Below, in pieces: positions 18,383 to 30,903 of a stretch of DNA of 64,000 nucleotides. Origin of the DNA: Glaciimonas immobilis. GTDB lineage: Bacteria; Pseudomonadota; Gammaproteobacteria; Burkholderiales; Burkholderiaceae_D. Every line of letters starts with the position of its first letter. Position 1 is the first letter of the stretch. The position numbers were made by a program, and so were the translations under genes. Location: contig NZ_JAAOZT010000003.1 of assembly GCF_011947285.1 (NCBI RefSeq), forward strand, positions 124,001 through 188,000, written 5' to 3'. Below the pieces are notes generated by a model. That model was not told the origin of the DNA and did not search any database. It was given only the letters and a program-made list of their open reading frames with translations.

Positions 18383-20062
18383 TTATGATGCGAGCAACTC
18401 GCGTGCGTGCTTGCGGGTCGTCGCTGTAATTTCCAGTCCGCCCAGCATTCGGGCGATTTCTTCCACACGGCCTTTAGTATCCAACCCATCAATTGCCGAC
18501 ACCGTTTTGTTTGCCACGCTTTGTTTACTGACCTGAAAATGCTGATTTGCCTGACTGGCGACCTGTGCCAAATGGGTCACGCACAATACCTGCCGGGCTT
18601 GGCCGAGACGTTTGAGCAAACGCCCCACTACCTCTGCAACACCACCGCCAATACCGCTATCAACCTCATCAAAAATCAACGTAGGTGTGGCGGTCGCGCT
18701 AGAGGTAATCACCGAGATTGCCAGCGCGATCCGCGCCAGTTCACCGCCCGAAGCCACTTTTGCCAATGGCCGCGGCGCTACCCCAGCATGACCTGCGACC
18801 AAAAATTCAACCTGCTCGATCCCATATATGGCCGGATCACAAGGATTTAAGGCGACCACAAAACGACCGCCGCTCATACTCAGCTCTTGCATTGCTGCGG
18901 TGACGAGATTAGTCAGGCCTTTGGCTGCCTTAAGACGGGCCTTTGAGAGTTTTTGCGCCAGTCCGAGATAGATCGCCTTCAGCTTTTCTTCTTGCGCACG
19001 CAACGCGTCCAGATCACTGGCATCGGCCAACTGCTGTAATTGGGCTGAGAGTGTCAACAATTCACGTGGGATAGCGTCAGGCTCCAACCGAAACTTGCGC
19101 GAAGCTGAGTGAATCGCCTCTAACCTGCGATCCACTTCATGCAACCGTGCGGGATCCAGTTCGACCCGGCTTAAATAGTCATTCAGGGCGTACACGGCCT
19201 CTTGCAGCTGAATGCGCGCGGGTTCCAATGCTTCAAGAACCGGCTTCAAATTAGCATCTACGTCAACTAATTTACCGATCTTGATATTCAAACTCGATAG
19301 CTGCGATAACATCGGCGCGTCCGCTTCAGAGATCAGATTTAACGCTTCCTGCGCGCCTTCGATCAGGCTTGCTGCATGCGACAAGCGACTATGCTCGTTG
19401 GTAATCTCGTCCCACTCGCCGGGTTTCACGGCAAGCTTTTCCAGTTCGCTAACCTGCCACTCAAGACGCTCCCGTTCCAGCAATACATTTTTGGCATTAG
19501 TCTCAAACTCTTGGCGCTGGCGCGATAATGCGCGCCAATTTTTATACGCTGCGCCAACGGCCTGCAAATCTTCCTGCAAACCCGCTTGCCCGTCCAATAA
19601 TAAGCGTTGCGAGTCTGCCTTTAGCAAAGATTGGTGCGCATGCTGTCCATGAATATCGACCAGCATTTCGCCTAGCTCGCGCAATTGTCCGGCGGTTGCG
19701 GCGATGCCGTTGATATAGGCCTTGGAGCGCCCTGCATTATCGATTACCCGCCGCAAAAGCACGGCACCGTCTTCGCTGTCGAACTCGTTTCCGGTCAGCC
19801 ATGCCCTGACCGCTTCGCTGGTATCGATCGGACTGCCTTCGTAGCGATTGGATACTGAAAATTCAGCACTGATATCCGCTTTTGCCGCACCTTCGCGCAC
19901 CACACTGGCGTCGCCCCGACCGCCCAAGGCCAATGCCAGTGCGTCGATAAGGATGGATTTGCCGGCACCGGTCTCACCAGTGAAAACAGTAAAGCCAGAG
20001 GCCAAATCAAGCTCAATGGCATCAACGATAACAAAATCGCGAATGGAAAGGGTGCGCAGCAT
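18383..20062 (-). CDS. recN: DNA repair protein RecN
   Basis: RecN is an SMC-like ATPase for double-strand-break repair. The 559-residue product has Walker A TGETGAGKSILIDALALALGG (within residues 29-51), a long central coiled coil, and the C-terminal Walker B region TLIFDEVDSGIGGGVAEVVG followed by VLCVTHLAQVASQA. I looked for a LexA-type operator in the upstream 280 bp and saw none. A MITE-like element lies 147 bp upstream. Confidence 0.97.
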   Translation of the reverse strand: MLRTLSIRDFVIVDAIELDLASGFTVFTGETGAGKSILIDALALALGGRGDASVVREGAAKADISAEFSVSNRYEGSPIDTSEAVRAWLTGNEFDSEDGAVLLRRVIDNAGRSKAYINGIAATAGQLRELGEMLVDIHGQHAHQSLLKADSQRLLLDGQAGLQEDLQAVGAAYKNWRALSRQRQEFETNAKNVLLERERLEWQVSELEKLAVKPGEWDEITNEHSRLSHAASLIEGAQEALNLISEADAPMLSQLSSLNIKIGKLVDVDANLKPVLEALEPARIQLQEAVYALNDYLSRVELDPARLHEVDRRLEAIHSASRKFRLEPDAIPRELLTLSAQLQQLADASDLDALRAQEEKLKAIYLGLAQKLSKARLKAAKGLTNLVTAAMQELSMSGGRFVVALNPCDPAIYGIEQVEFLVAGHAGVAPRPLAKVASGGELARIALAISVITSSATATPTLIFDEVDSGIGGGVAEVVGRLLKRLGQARQVLCVTHLAQVASQANQHFQVSKQSVANKTVSAIDGLDTKGRVEEIARMLGGLEITATTRKHARELLAS

Positions 20063-20208
20063 GGTCGAATGAATTTAGGTGATGGGAAAAATAATCGGTT
20101 ACAAAGAAAGCGAACACTGAATTGATCGCCTAAGCGCCTGACGAAGTGGCTGAAGCGCAGTGTACTGCAATTGCTCAATGAGGACGCAGGATCGGGGCCC
20201 TCGCACTA

Positions 20209-20342
20209 AGGAGGACTTACGCAAAACCGTCCTCGTAACGGGCTTGCCAATCCTGCCGACGCAGACAGTACGCTAGTACCGGGCCGCGTAAGGTGGCAAG
20301 GAAAGCACAACGCCGCCAGGCCAATTTTGCGTAAGTCCTCCT
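20209..20342. mobile_element. MITE-like element with 18-bp terminal inverted repeats
   Basis: Perfect 18-bp terminal repeats (AGGAGGACTTACGCAAAA at 20209-20226 and its complement at 20325-20342) bound a 134-bp element with no transposase. Inner segments are partly complementary (GGCTTGCCA with TGGCAAGG), so it can fold as a long hairpin. It separates nadK from recN. The last bases of its right end supply two bases of the nadK TAG stop codon. The source transposase cannot be named from the window. Confidence 0.75.
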
Positions 20343-21267
20343 ATCGCAAGTGACCGTCTGCGGAGGGATACTCATTCCAATGTAACTTCTGGCGTAGTGT
20401 TTCATAGTAACTCCAGCCCGAGGGATGTAAAAAAGTAATAGTATGCTCGGAACGCTGAATGACAATGCGGTCACCCACTTGCAAACTAGTGAGAGACTGC
20501 ATATCAAAATTAACATTAATTTCACGTCCGTTGACGATCTCAATCACGATTTCACTCGTATCCGGGACCACAATTGGCCGATTTGACAATGCATGCGGCG
20601 CAATCGGTACTAACAAAATGCCAGTCAGCGACGGATGCAGTAACGGGCCGCCAGCTGATAGCGCGTAGGCGGTAGACCCGGTCGGCGTCGATACGATCAG
20701 GCCATCTGAGCGCTGGTTATACATAAAGCGACCATCAACATCTACCCGCAACTCTGCCATGCCGGAGGTTCCCCCCCGTGAGACGACGATGTCGTTAAAC
20801 GCAAGGGCACTAAAAATAACCACGTCGTCGCGCTTAACCACACCTTGCAATAAAGTACGACGCTCGGACTCGGCGTTGCCGTCCAGCATTTCGGCCAGGA
20901 CCGGCAGCATCCGCTCCAGAGAAATATCGGTCATGAATCCAAGACGGCCTTGATTGATACCAATGAGAGGCACGTTATAGGGTGCCAAATGTCGGGCGAT
21001 TCCCAACATAGTACCGTCACCGCCGACAATAATCGCGGCGTCAGCCTGCTCGCCGATCTGCTCCGGCGTCATGGCCTCAAACCCCTTCAGCGCAATGTTT
21101 TGGGCCGTCTCGGCCTCGAACACCACCTTGTGTCCGCGCACTTGCAGAAAGTCGGCAACCTCAGTTAATGACTCATCAATACCGACGGCAAAGTACTTGC
21201 CCACAATCGCGATGGTTTTGGGCAAACACGGTTGATTCTTTGAACGAGATAAATTTATAGGCCACAT
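20341..21267 (-). CDS. nadK: NAD kinase
   Basis: NadK phosphorylates NAD to NADP. The product shows [11 protein letters not shown] (catalytic Asp), [11 protein letters not shown], and [25 protein letters not shown], the family core in order. I place the start at the first ATG (21267, [10 protein letters not shown]; 308 aa). A TTG 15 codons further upstream is possible. The stop TAG (20343-20341) shares two bases with the end of a MITE-like element. The natural C-terminus may therefore have been altered by a few residues. Confidence 0.94.
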   Translation of the reverse strand: MWPINLSRSKNQPCLPKTIAIVGKYFAVGIDESLTEVADFLQVRGHKVVFEAETAQNIALKGFEAMTPEQIGEQADAAIIVGGDGTMLGIARHLAPYNVPLIGINQGRLGFMTDISLERMLPVLAEMLDGNAESERRTLLQGVVKRDDVVIFSALAFNDIVVSRGGTSGMAELRVDVDGRFMYNQRSDGLIVSTPTGSTAYALSAGGPLLHPSLTGILLVPIAPHALSNRPIVVPDTSEIVIEIVNGREINVNFDMQSLTSLQVGDRIVIQRSEHTITFLHPSGWSYYETLRQKLHWNEYPSADGHLR

Positions 21268-21332
21268 GCTGGCGATTAGACCATAATTTAGGTGTCCATT
21301 ACAGTTTCTCAAGAGTATACCCGTCGATTGCC

Positions 21333-22067
21333 ATGAATAATTTTGCCAGCCATCCCCGTTCGCCTACCGCTAACCCCGTCAAAGCCGTTCTGTTTGATCT
21401 GGACGATACTCTCTGGCCCATCATGCCGGTATTAATCCGCGCCGAGCAATTGCTCTTCGAATGGCTGGGTCAACACGCGCCCGCCGTCTCCCAAAATTTC
21501 AGCATTGATAGTCTGCGTCAACGGCGGCAGGCATTGCGCCAGACCAATCCGCTCTTCATAATCGATCTGTCCGCTTTGCGCCGTGCCGGACTAACCGAAG
21601 CGTTTAATAGTGTTGGTGAAGATTGCAGCAAAATCGATGCCGCGATGGCGCTGTTTGCCGAGGCCAGGCACGCTGTGACGCCGTTTGAGGATGTCAGCCC
21701 GGTGTTGTCACGACTCAAACAGCATTTCTTGCTTGGCTCAGTATCAAACGGTTTTGCAGACTTGGACACCATCGGTCTGTCTCACCATTTTAAAGTGTCC
21801 ATCGCGGCACATAGTTTCGGCTACGCTAAGCCTGATCCCTGCATTTTCCACGCGGCCTGCAAGATGCTTCATGTCCAACCTGAAGAAGCAGTTTATGTGG
21901 GCGACGATCCGTTGCTAGACGTGGTCGCTGCCCGGGAGGCAGGCTTGCGCAGCGTGTGGATTAACCGATTTAATCGGGTGTTACCGCCAGGCATAACCCC
22001 CGACACGCAGTGCACCAATTTGCATGAACTCGAAACTTGGCTGCATTTGCAAGCGGCACAGGTGTAA
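21333..22067 (+). CDS. HAD-superfamily IA hydrolase
   Basis: A 244-residue hydrolase with motif [13 protein letters not shown] (residues 19-30), motif [10 protein letters not shown], motif III lysine in [10 protein letters not shown] and motif [19 protein letters not shown]. It fits the phosphoglycolate-phosphatase/YjjG-like group. The substrate is not evident. It diverges from nadK and precedes hrcA by about 180 bp. Confidence 0.88.
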   Translation: MNNFASHPRSPTANPVKAVLFDLDDTLWPIMPVLIRAEQLLFEWLGQHAPAVSQNFSIDSLRQRRQALRQTNPLFIIDLSALRRAGLTEAFNSVGEDCSKIDAAMALFAEARHAVTPFEDVSPVLSRLKQHFLLGSVSNGFADLDTIGLSHHFKVSIAAHSFGYAKPDPCIFHAACKMLHVQPEEAVYVGDDPLLDVVAAREAGLRSVWINRFNRVLPPGITPDTQCTNLHELETWLHLQAAQV

Positions 22068-22249
22068 CTCATTGCACTCAAATAGCTGAAAGCGCAGAAA
22101 ATTAGCGCAAACCCGGTGCGTTCGTGCGATTTAGCGAGCGGATACGGGTAGAAATGATAACGCCTGTGTAGGCGCGATGCGATTTAACAGTGTATAAATA
22201 CATTTATAAAAGGCCAGCAAACGTGTCGGCCTTTGCAAAACCAAACCCC

Positions 22250-23272
22250 ATGCATCTTGATACCCGTGCTCAAACTCTTCTAAAAGCTCTCGTCGAGCGT
22301 TATATCGCTGACGGTCAGCCCGTAGGATCGCGCGCTCTGTCTAAAATTTCCGGACTGGAATTATCACCCGCGACTATTCGCAATATTATGGCGGACCTAG
22401 AAGCCATGGGTTTTGTTGCCAGCCCCCATACCTCTGCCGGTCGCGTGCCTACGCCGCGCGGATATCGCGTTTTTGTCGATACCTTGTTGACCGTGCAGCC
22501 AATAGATGAGGGCGCGCTTGAGTCCAGAATGCAATCACGCCTGCAGAGTAACTCTCCGCAAAAAATTATTGCCAATGCGGCGCAGGTGCTGTCATCGCTG
22601 TCTCAATTTGCGGGAGTGGTGCTGACGCCGCGCCGTGAATCGATATTTCAGCAAATTGAGTTTTTGCGACTATCTGAAAAACGGATTCTGTTAGTCATCG
22701 TCAGTCCTGGTGGGGATGTGCAAAATCGGTTATTGCTTACCGATGTTGATTACACGCCATCACAGTTGATACAGGCGGCTAATTTTATTAATCAAAATTA
22801 CGGCGGTCATAGTATCGACGACGTTCGACTCAGATTGCAGACTGAAGTGCATAAATTACGAGATGATATGAATCGCTTGATGCTTGCGGCGGTTGAGCTC
22901 GGGAGTGAGGCAATGACGGATGATGCGGACGGTGTGGTTATTTCAGGCGAACGGAATCTGCTTAGCGTTACTGATCTGTCGTCGAATATGACTTCGCTGC
23001 GCAAGTTGTTTGAGATGTTTGAGCAAAAAACTACTTTGATGCGGTTGCTGGATATTTCTGGTAAAGCGACGGGTGTGCAAATTTTTATTGGCGGGGAGTC
23101 GCAGTTGGTGCCGATGGAGGAGATGAGTGTTGTTACTGCCCCGTATGAGGTGAATGGGAAGATTGTTGGGACGCTTGGGGTTATTGGGCCTACGCGGATG
23201 GCATATCAGAGGGTGATTCCGATTGTGGATATTACTGCTAAGTTGTTGTCTAACGCTTTGAGTCAGAGTTGA
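22250..23272 (+). CDS. hrcA: Heat-inducible transcription repressor HrcA
   Basis: HrcA represses chaperone genes by binding CIRCE operators and is stabilised by GroE. The 340-residue product has the N-terminal winged helix with [18 protein letters not shown] and the signature [18 protein letters not shown], then the GAF-like domain. I chose the ATG at 22250 ([12 protein letters not shown]). An upstream GTG at 22190 adds an unrelated stretch. No CIRCE sequence was seen in the window, so its targets (likely groESL) are elsewhere. The dnaK and grpE promoters here look sigma-32-dependent. Confidence 0.95.
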   Translation: MHLDTRAQTLLKALVERYIADGQPVGSRALSKISGLELSPATIRNIMADLEAMGFVASPHTSAGRVPTPRGYRVFVDTLLTVQPIDEGALESRMQSRLQSNSPQKIIANAAQVLSSLSQFAGVVLTPRRESIFQQIEFLRLSEKRILLVIVSPGGDVQNRLLLTDVDYTPSQLIQAANFINQNYGGHSIDDVRLRLQTEVHKLRDDMNRLMLAAVELGSEAMTDDADGVVISGERNLLSVTDLSSNMTSLRKLFEMFEQKTTLMRLLDISGKATGVQIFIGGESQLVPMEEMSVVTAPYEVNGKIVGTLGVIGPTRMAYQRVIPIVDITAKLLSNALSQS

Positions 23273-23345
23273 TTTATGGATCTATTAGGTGATAATTAAT
23301 CCTATTAAATTAGCTTCTTAGTAAGTTTTATCGGGATGGTTCGGT

Positions 23346-23674
23346 TGATCGATAACTGACCCTGTTACTGCTCCGTGGATGCTGGTCGGGGGCGGCCCGA
23401 CACCCGGTCGCTTTCTTTGCTTGGCTAGGCGCCCCCCCAAAAAAGTAACCAAAAAAGGCGACCGCAGAGACGTTGCCCCCCGTTGACGGGTCCCCGATTA
23501 TTTTGACTATCAGTCGGGTCGAAATAGCAACCCGCCTTCGGCTCAGACATGTATTCCGACAATTCCCGACTGACAGCCGAAACAACCCGCAACGCCTATG
23601 ACGGGGTAGGTCAACTTCAACGGCAGTTTCAACAGGAAGGTCAAGGTCAAGTGCAACTGCAACTGCAACTGCGT
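23346..23674. repeat. Dispersed structured repeat, copy 1
   Basis: About 330 bp that align with 58183-58492 at roughly 80% identity by eye. Shared parts in order are a GTCGGG/CCCGAC hairpin (loop GGCGG here, GGTAG in the other copy), the blocks GGCTAGGCGCCCCC, AGTAACCAAAAA and GGCGACCGCAGAGACGT, and a second stem formed by CTATCAGTCGGG and CCCGACTGACAG. The end is low-complexity, built of CAAGGT/CAACTG-like hexamers. Frames inside are not believable genes. It fills the 506-bp gap between hrcA and fur. Confidence 0.8.
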
Positions 23675-23778
23675 TGATGGTTGTGCCGGATTTAGTTTTG
23701 AACGAGCGCCGTGTGCAACGCTCATTTCACGAGCCGTTCATGTTTTATGTGATCCGGTCACGCTAAAAGTAAACTGCC

Positions 23779-24198
23779 TTATTTTTTTATGCAGTTCCGG
23801 CAATGACCGTACAACGCTAACGCGTGGTCCGCTATCTCGAAACCGCGTTCGATTGCTACGGCTTTTTGGCGCACTTCAATTTCTTCGTCGTAAAATTCTT
23901 CGACCAGACCGCATACCAGGCACACTAAATGGTCGTGGTGGGAGCCTTCGTTTAGCTCAAAGACGGCCTTGCCGGTTTCAAAATGATTACGTTGTAGCAG
24001 GCCAGCTTGCTCGAATTGGGTTAGTACGCGGTAGACGGTTGCTAAACCGACATCAAGACTTTCGGAAAGCAAAATTTTGTACACGTCCTCTGCGCTGAGA
24101 TGGCGAACCTCGCTATTCTGGAAAATTTCGAGAATTTTAAGGCGGGGCAAGGTGGCTTTTAGGCCGCTGGCTTTTAGTTCGGATGGATTGTTAGGCAT
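23779..24198 (-). CDS. fur: Ferric uptake regulator Fur
   Basis: Fur represses iron-acquisition genes when bound to ferrous iron. The 139-residue product has the winged-helix part [15 protein letters not shown] and AEDVYKILL...[18 protein letters not shown], the metal-binding [11 protein letters not shown] and the C-terminal HCRNCIKK with its cysteine pair. It diverges from bamE across 74 bp, a widespread proteobacterial arrangement. Likely targets in this window are hemP and its neighbours. Confidence 0.97.
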   Translation of the reverse strand: MPNNPSELKASGLKATLPRLKILEIFQNSEVRHLSAEDVYKILLSESLDVGLATVYRVLTQFEQAGLLQRNHFETGKAVFELNEGSHHDHLVCLVCGLVEEFYDEEIEVRQKAVAIERGFEIADHALALYGHCRNCIKK

Positions 24199-24272
24199 GT
24201 TTACGTCGCAAATGGATGATCTGCTTTATCATATAGCGTTTTAGCACAATTGCTCAATCAATTGAGATCCTT

Positions 24273-24866
24273 ATGCGAATGTTGCTCTCCTGTACTACAC
24301 GCACTACCGCTCTGACGGTTGCCGCTTTATCCGTGGCATTGCTGGCCGGTTGTGCGTCTAAAAATCCCCTTATCGATGGTTTGCCCGCCGCTACCGGCAC
24401 GGACAAACCCTACGCCACCACTACCATGCCGACGTCTGCCACGCCGGACGCCGGTGTTCAAACGGTAAAAAATCCGCGTTTTTTCGGTATCTTTTCCCCT
24501 TACCGGATCAACATACAGCAGGGTAATTTTGTTTCTAAAGAAATGATCTCCCAAGTGAAGGTTGGCATGACCACTGAGCAAGTCTCCTTTGCTCTTGGCA
24601 CACCTTTAGTGGCGGATATATTCCACGCGAATCGCTGGGATTATGTATTTCGTTTGCAAAAAGGCAATGGCGAAGTCACATCGAGCCGTGTCAGTGTTTT
24701 CTTCAAGGACAATCTTGTGACGCAAGTTGACGGTGGCGACCTGCCAACGGAAGCTGATTATCTGGCACGTATTTCTGGCGGAAAAAAAGAAGCCAAAAAA
24801 GCCACGAATGATAGCGGCATTGCGAAGGATGCGCCTTCACCTCCGGCTGCGGCCCCGACAAAATAA
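24273..24866 (+). CDS. bamE: Outer-membrane assembly lipoprotein BamE (OmlA/SmpA)
   Basis: BamE is a lipoprotein of the BAM complex that inserts outer-membrane proteins. The 197-residue precursor has a signal peptide with lipobox LLAGC (Cys at about residue 27). The SmpA/OmlA domain follows: YRINIQQGNFVSKEMISQVK, VGMTTEQVSFALGTPL and WDYVFRLQKG. A Lys/Ala/Pro-rich C-terminal extension is longer than in E. coli BamE. The gene is divergent from fur and followed by dapB. Confidence 0.95.
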   Translation: MRMLLSCTTRTTALTVAALSVALLAGCASKNPLIDGLPAATGTDKPYATTTMPTSATPDAGVQTVKNPRFFGIFSPYRINIQQGNFVSKEMISQVKVGMTTEQVSFALGTPLVADIFHANRWDYVFRLQKGNGEVTSSRVSVFFKDNLVTQVDGGDLPTEADYLARISGGKKEAKKATNDSGIAKDAPSPPAAAPTK

Positions 24867-24938
24867 TCCGCCTGTCTTTTCCGTCTTTCTTTTTCGTCTT
24901 TCTTAACCGTCTAAATTGCTAACATTGAATCAAATACG

Positions 24939-25745
24939 ATGAATCAAATGAAAATTGCCGTCGCTGGCGCGTCCGGTCGCATGGGCCATATGCTGATTGA
25001 AGCCATTCAAAACGCTGAAGACGCCGTTTTGACCGGCGCTCTGGATGTTCCGACTGCGCCGGGCGTGGGCACTGATGCCGCCGCTTTTTTGGGTAAGCCC
25101 GCTGGCGTGACAATCACATCCGATCTGACCGCAGCCCTGGCCGATGCCGACTATCTGATTGATTTTACCCGGCCCGAAGGCACGCTCAAGCATGTCGCAT
25201 ATTGTGCCGAACATGGTATCAAGGTCATCATCGGCACCACCGGCTTTGACGACGAAGGTAAGGCAGCCATCGCTGAAGCCGCAAAAAAAACCGCCATTCT
25301 GTTCGCACCGAACATGAGTGTTGGTGTCAATGTCACCATGAAATTGCTGGAAATGGCTGCGAAGAGTTTCTCTCAAGGCTATGACATTGAAATCATCGAA
25401 GCCCATCATCGCCATAAAGTGGACGCGCCCTCCGGCACCGCCCTCAAGATGGGAGAAGTGATTGCCGACGCACTGGGTCGCAAGCTTGCCGACGTTGCGG
25501 TATTTTCGCGGGAAGGCGTTACCGGCGTACGCGATCCATCTTCCATCGGCTTTGCGACAATCCGGGGCGGTGATATTGTCGGCGACCATACGGTGCTGTT
25601 TGCAGGCGACGGTGAACGGGTTGAAATCACGCACAAGTCGTCCAGTCGCGTAACCTACGCCCACGGCAGTATGCGTGCGGCACGCTTCCTCAGCGATAAA
25701 GCTACCGGCCTGTACGACATGCAGGATGTGCTGGGCTTAAGCTGA
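24939..25745 (+). CDS. dapB: 4-hydroxy-tetrahydrodipicolinate reductase
   Basis: DapB reduces the dihydrodipicolinate precursor using NAD(P)H in lysine and diaminopimelate synthesis. The 268-residue product has the nucleotide-binding [29 protein letters not shown] and the catalytic signature [20 protein letters not shown]. Start MNQMKIAV; a second Met at residue 4 is possible. Confidence 0.97.
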   Translation: MNQMKIAVAGASGRMGHMLIEAIQNAEDAVLTGALDVPTAPGVGTDAAAFLGKPAGVTITSDLTAALADADYLIDFTRPEGTLKHVAYCAEHGIKVIIGTTGFDDEGKAAIAEAAKKTAILFAPNMSVGVNVTMKLLEMAAKSFSQGYDIEIIEAHHRHKVDAPSGTALKMGEVIADALGRKLADVAVFSREGVTGVRDPSSIGFATIRGGDIVGDHTVLFAGDGERVEITHKSSSRVTYAHGSMRAARFLSDKATGLYDMQDVLGLS

Positions 25746-25932
25746 ATTAGCGACATTCGATTAGCGGAATATTTTATAAATCAGGACGGTCAGCACCGGG
25801 TGCTGAATGCTCGCGGTCGTATCTGCGCCGCGCAGCAGGTTCCGAAAGAAGTCTAATGTAATAAATTGTTGCTGATTAATGATCTGGGCCTAAAGATCGT
25901 TATGCTGCCCTCTCACACTCCGGATCAATGAC

Positions 25933-26625
25933 ATGAATGACAACCTCGGGTTCGCCCACTACTGGTCGCAAGGCGACGCTGTCTCACATGCCGTCGCTTA
26001 TATGCTATTGCTAATGTCCCTGATTAGCTGGTATTACATCCTCTCTAAAAGCTTGAGTTCCTGGCGCATTCGGCGCAGTTCCTCCGCGTTGGACGGCTTT
26101 TGGCAAGCGCCCACATTGAATGATGCGATCGCCGTCATTAAGCCCCTCGATACCGAAAACGTCTATGCACCATTGGCCATTCAGGCAGCCGATGCCGCGG
26201 GAATCAGGTCTCCGATGGCTAGCAAACAAGCGTCTTCGCTCAATGCCGGAACCGACCTTGGCGAACTCATCACACGGACGTTACGACGCGAGATCAATCG
26301 CGTTTCATCACGACTTGAAAGCGGATTGACATTGCTGGCCTCGGTTGGCTCGACCGCCCCTTTTGTCGGTTTATTTGGTACCGTCTGGGGTATTTATCAC
26401 GCGCTGATGGCGGTTTCCGCTTCGGGCACGGTGCAAATCGACAAAGTGGCCGGACCGGTTGGGGAAGCGTTGATCATGACCGCGCTGGGCTTGGTCGTCG
26501 CCATTCCTGCGGTGCTTTCGTACAATGCATTCACCCGCGTCAATCGGGTTACACTGGCGGAACTGGACGCATTCGCCCATGACTTGCACGCCTATTTAAC
26601 GACTGGTAGTCGGGTCGGCAAATAA
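25933..26625 (+). CDS. MotA/TolQ/ExbB family proton channel (first pair)
   Basis: A 230-residue inner-membrane protein with one N-terminal and two C-terminal membrane segments. It has the family core LLASVGSTAPFVGLFGTVWG and VGEALIMTALGLVVAIPAV. It pairs with the ExbD-like gene 133 bp downstream to form a proton-driven motor. It is very similar to the exbB at 38439, but this pair lies in a housekeeping context (dapB to leuS) with no tonB. A role as ExbB or TolQ cannot be settled by sequence alone. Confidence 0.9.
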   Translation: MNDNLGFAHYWSQGDAVSHAVAYMLLLMSLISWYYILSKSLSSWRIRRSSSALDGFWQAPTLNDAIAVIKPLDTENVYAPLAIQAADAAGIRSPMASKQASSLNAGTDLGELITRTLRREINRVSSRLESGLTLLASVGSTAPFVGLFGTVWGIYHALMAVSASGTVQIDKVAGPVGEALIMTALGLVVAIPAVLSYNAFTRVNRVTLAELDAFAHDLHAYLTTGSRVGK

Positions 26626-26758
26626 CCAGGCCGAAAAACCTTACCTATGTATCTTTATTTAAGTAGGTTACTTTACTGTAGATGACGTATTCGGTATTTC
26701 ACTCGCGTGACTTTTTTAAGCAATTTACCTCAACGCACTTTTAAAGCCGGAAACCAAC

Positions 26759-27187
26759 ATGTCATTTGGTGGATTTAACGACAATCAGCATTCAGCGCCG
26801 ATGGCGGATATCAACATCACCCCGATGGTCGACGTGATGCTGGTGCTGCTGGTGATCTTTATCATCACGGCACCGCTATTTACGCACGCGGTCAAGGTAA
26901 ACCTGCCGACCGCGCAATCGGCCCCGGCGCCAGAAAAGCCGGAGACCGTTTCGCTCTCCATCGATCGTGCCGGAAAAATGTTCTGGAATGACGCGCCGGT
27001 GGCCGAAGCCGAGTTAACCAGTCGCATCATAGAAGCATCAAAGCAACGACCACAGCCCGAAATACAGTTGCGCGCAGATAAAGACACCCGCTATCAGGTG
27101 TTGGCCCAAGTGATGGCGCTGGCGCAAAATAACGGTCTGACCAAACTGGGTTTTGTCACAGATCCAAAAACTACCTCGGCCAAATAA
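26759..27187 (+). CDS. ExbD/TolR family protein (first pair)
   Basis: A 142-residue protein with a cytoplasmic N-terminus, one membrane segment including the conserved Asp (TPMVDVMLVLLVIFIITAPL) and a periplasmic domain ending KLGFVTDPKT. It is the partner of the channel protein upstream. Very similar to the exbD at 39181. Confidence 0.92.
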   Translation: MSFGGFNDNQHSAPMADINITPMVDVMLVLLVIFIITAPLFTHAVKVNLPTAQSAPAPEKPETVSLSIDRAGKMFWNDAPVAEAELTSRIIEASKQRPQPEIQLRADKDTRYQVLAQVMALAQNNGLTKLGFVTDPKTTSAK

Positions 27188-27456
27188 ACCTGGCCCCGCA
27201 CAAGCGCGCTTGGTTCAAGCAGGTCCGCTGACGCAAGTTAGGCCCGATTTAGGCTCCCATAGTTAGATGCGCTGAGTGCTTTTAAAAGTTACCTCGGGGT
27301 GTCGCCGGGATTTAGCGACGGGGAAAAGTACGTTTGCCGCCTCTGCGTTCTCCTTGGGTGGCATGCACAAGGCGTACATACGACTCAATATGGCCCGCAA
27401 TCATTCACTAAATAGCCGCATCGCGGGGCGCATGCAAGTCCGCTGTCGTATGGGGC

Positions 27457-27490
27457 CACCCGAACCAGTATAATCAACGGTTCGGGGTGG
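27457..27490 (+). promoter_or_regulatory. Inverted repeat with a perfect -10 box in its loop, upstream of leuS
   Basis: Arms CCACCCGAACC (27457-27467) and GGTTCGGGGTGG (27479-27490) pair with one bulged base. The 12-base centre contains TATAAT (27469-27474). The -35 region is poor (TCGTAT at 17 bp). Start point would be about 55 nt before leuS. It may be a promoter with an overlapping operator. The rest of the 349-bp exbD-leuS gap shows nothing recognisable. Confidence 0.45.
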
Positions 27491-27524
27491 ATACACCCAT
27501 GCTTTCTCACCTTCACCTATTTAG

Positions 27525-30194
<2,670 letters not shown>

Positions 30195-30210
30195 ACTGCG
30201 TGTTGAACGG

Positions 30211-30249
30211 AATCGGCTGTGTTGCAACAGGTTTTTTGCAGCCGATTTT
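30211..30249 (+). terminator. Terminator-like hairpin between leuS and lptE
   Basis: AATCGGCTG (30211-30219) pairs with CAGCCGATT (30239-30247), and the stem runs into TTTT. The 19-nt loop contains the palindrome TGTTGCAACA. It lies 17 nt after the leuS stop and 31 nt before the lptE start, so read-through to lptE is probably partial. Confidence 0.7.
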
Positions 30250-30279
30250 GTCTTGAATTTTGAAACAAGGAATATCTGT

Positions 30280-30891
30280 ATGACGCAAGTTTCCATAAGC
30301 CGCCACCCGTTTGTTCGCTGGTCGCTGATCATTGCCCTGACCGCAGTGCTGGCAGCATGCGGCTTTCACCTGCGCGGCTCTGCCAATCTTCCGTTCAAGA
30401 AAATCTATCTTGGCAGCGCTACCGGCACAGCTCTTGGGATCGAGCTGAAACGTAATATTCAGGCCAGCGGCACCACTGAAGTTGTCGCTAATGAAAAAGA
30501 CGCGGACGCGATTATGGACGTGCTGTCACAGACGCAGGAAAAGGTCATTTTGACCTTGAATAGCCAGGGTCGCGCACGTGAATACATGCTTTACTCGCGC
30601 TTCTCTTTCCGCCTGAGGGATGCATCACAAAAAGAATTGATGCCAACGACGTTGATTACCCTGAAGCGCGATATCAGCTACAACGAATCGCAAGAGTTGT
30701 CCAAAGTAGCTGAAGAAGCACTACTGTATCGCGACATGCAAACGGATCTGGTCCGTCAAATCTTGCGCCGTATGAGTGCGATCAAGCCGTCCTCAACCAG
30801 CGATACGACGACCGGGTTGGCACCAGCCATTGAGTCATACCCCTCACCAGCGCCAGCCCAGTCGGTTCCATCGACCAAACCAGCGCAATAA
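30280..30891 (+). CDS. lptE: LPS-assembly lipoprotein LptE
   Basis: LptE plugs the LptD barrel that places lipopolysaccharide in the outer leaflet. The 203-residue precursor starts MTQVSISRHPFVRW at an ATG preceded by AAGGAA. It has a signal peptide with lipobox LAACGFHLRG, then the LptE fold (LPFKKIYLGS, ISYNESQELSKVAEEALLYR, MQTDLVRQILRRM). An upstream in-frame codon at 30187 overlaps the terminator and leuS and is rejected. The order leuS-lptE-holA is conserved in proteobacteria. Confidence 0.94.
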   Translation: MTQVSISRHPFVRWSLIIALTAVLAACGFHLRGSANLPFKKIYLGSATGTALGIELKRNIQASGTTEVVANEKDADAIMDVLSQTQEKVILTLNSQGRAREYMLYSRFSFRLRDASQKELMPTTLITLKRDISYNESQELSKVAEEALLYRDMQTDLVRQILRRMSAIKPSSTSDTTTGLAPAIESYPSPAPAQSVPSTKPAQ

Positions 30892-30903
30892 CGAGGACTG
30901 GCA

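Noticed and set aside
20063-20208. LexA box upstream of recN
   Set aside because: No CTGT-N8-ACAG-like sequence was found in the region.
22068-22249. CIRCE operator upstream of hrcA
   Set aside because: No TTAGCACTC-N9-GAGTGCTAA-like sequence is present here or before dnaK, grpE or dnaJ.
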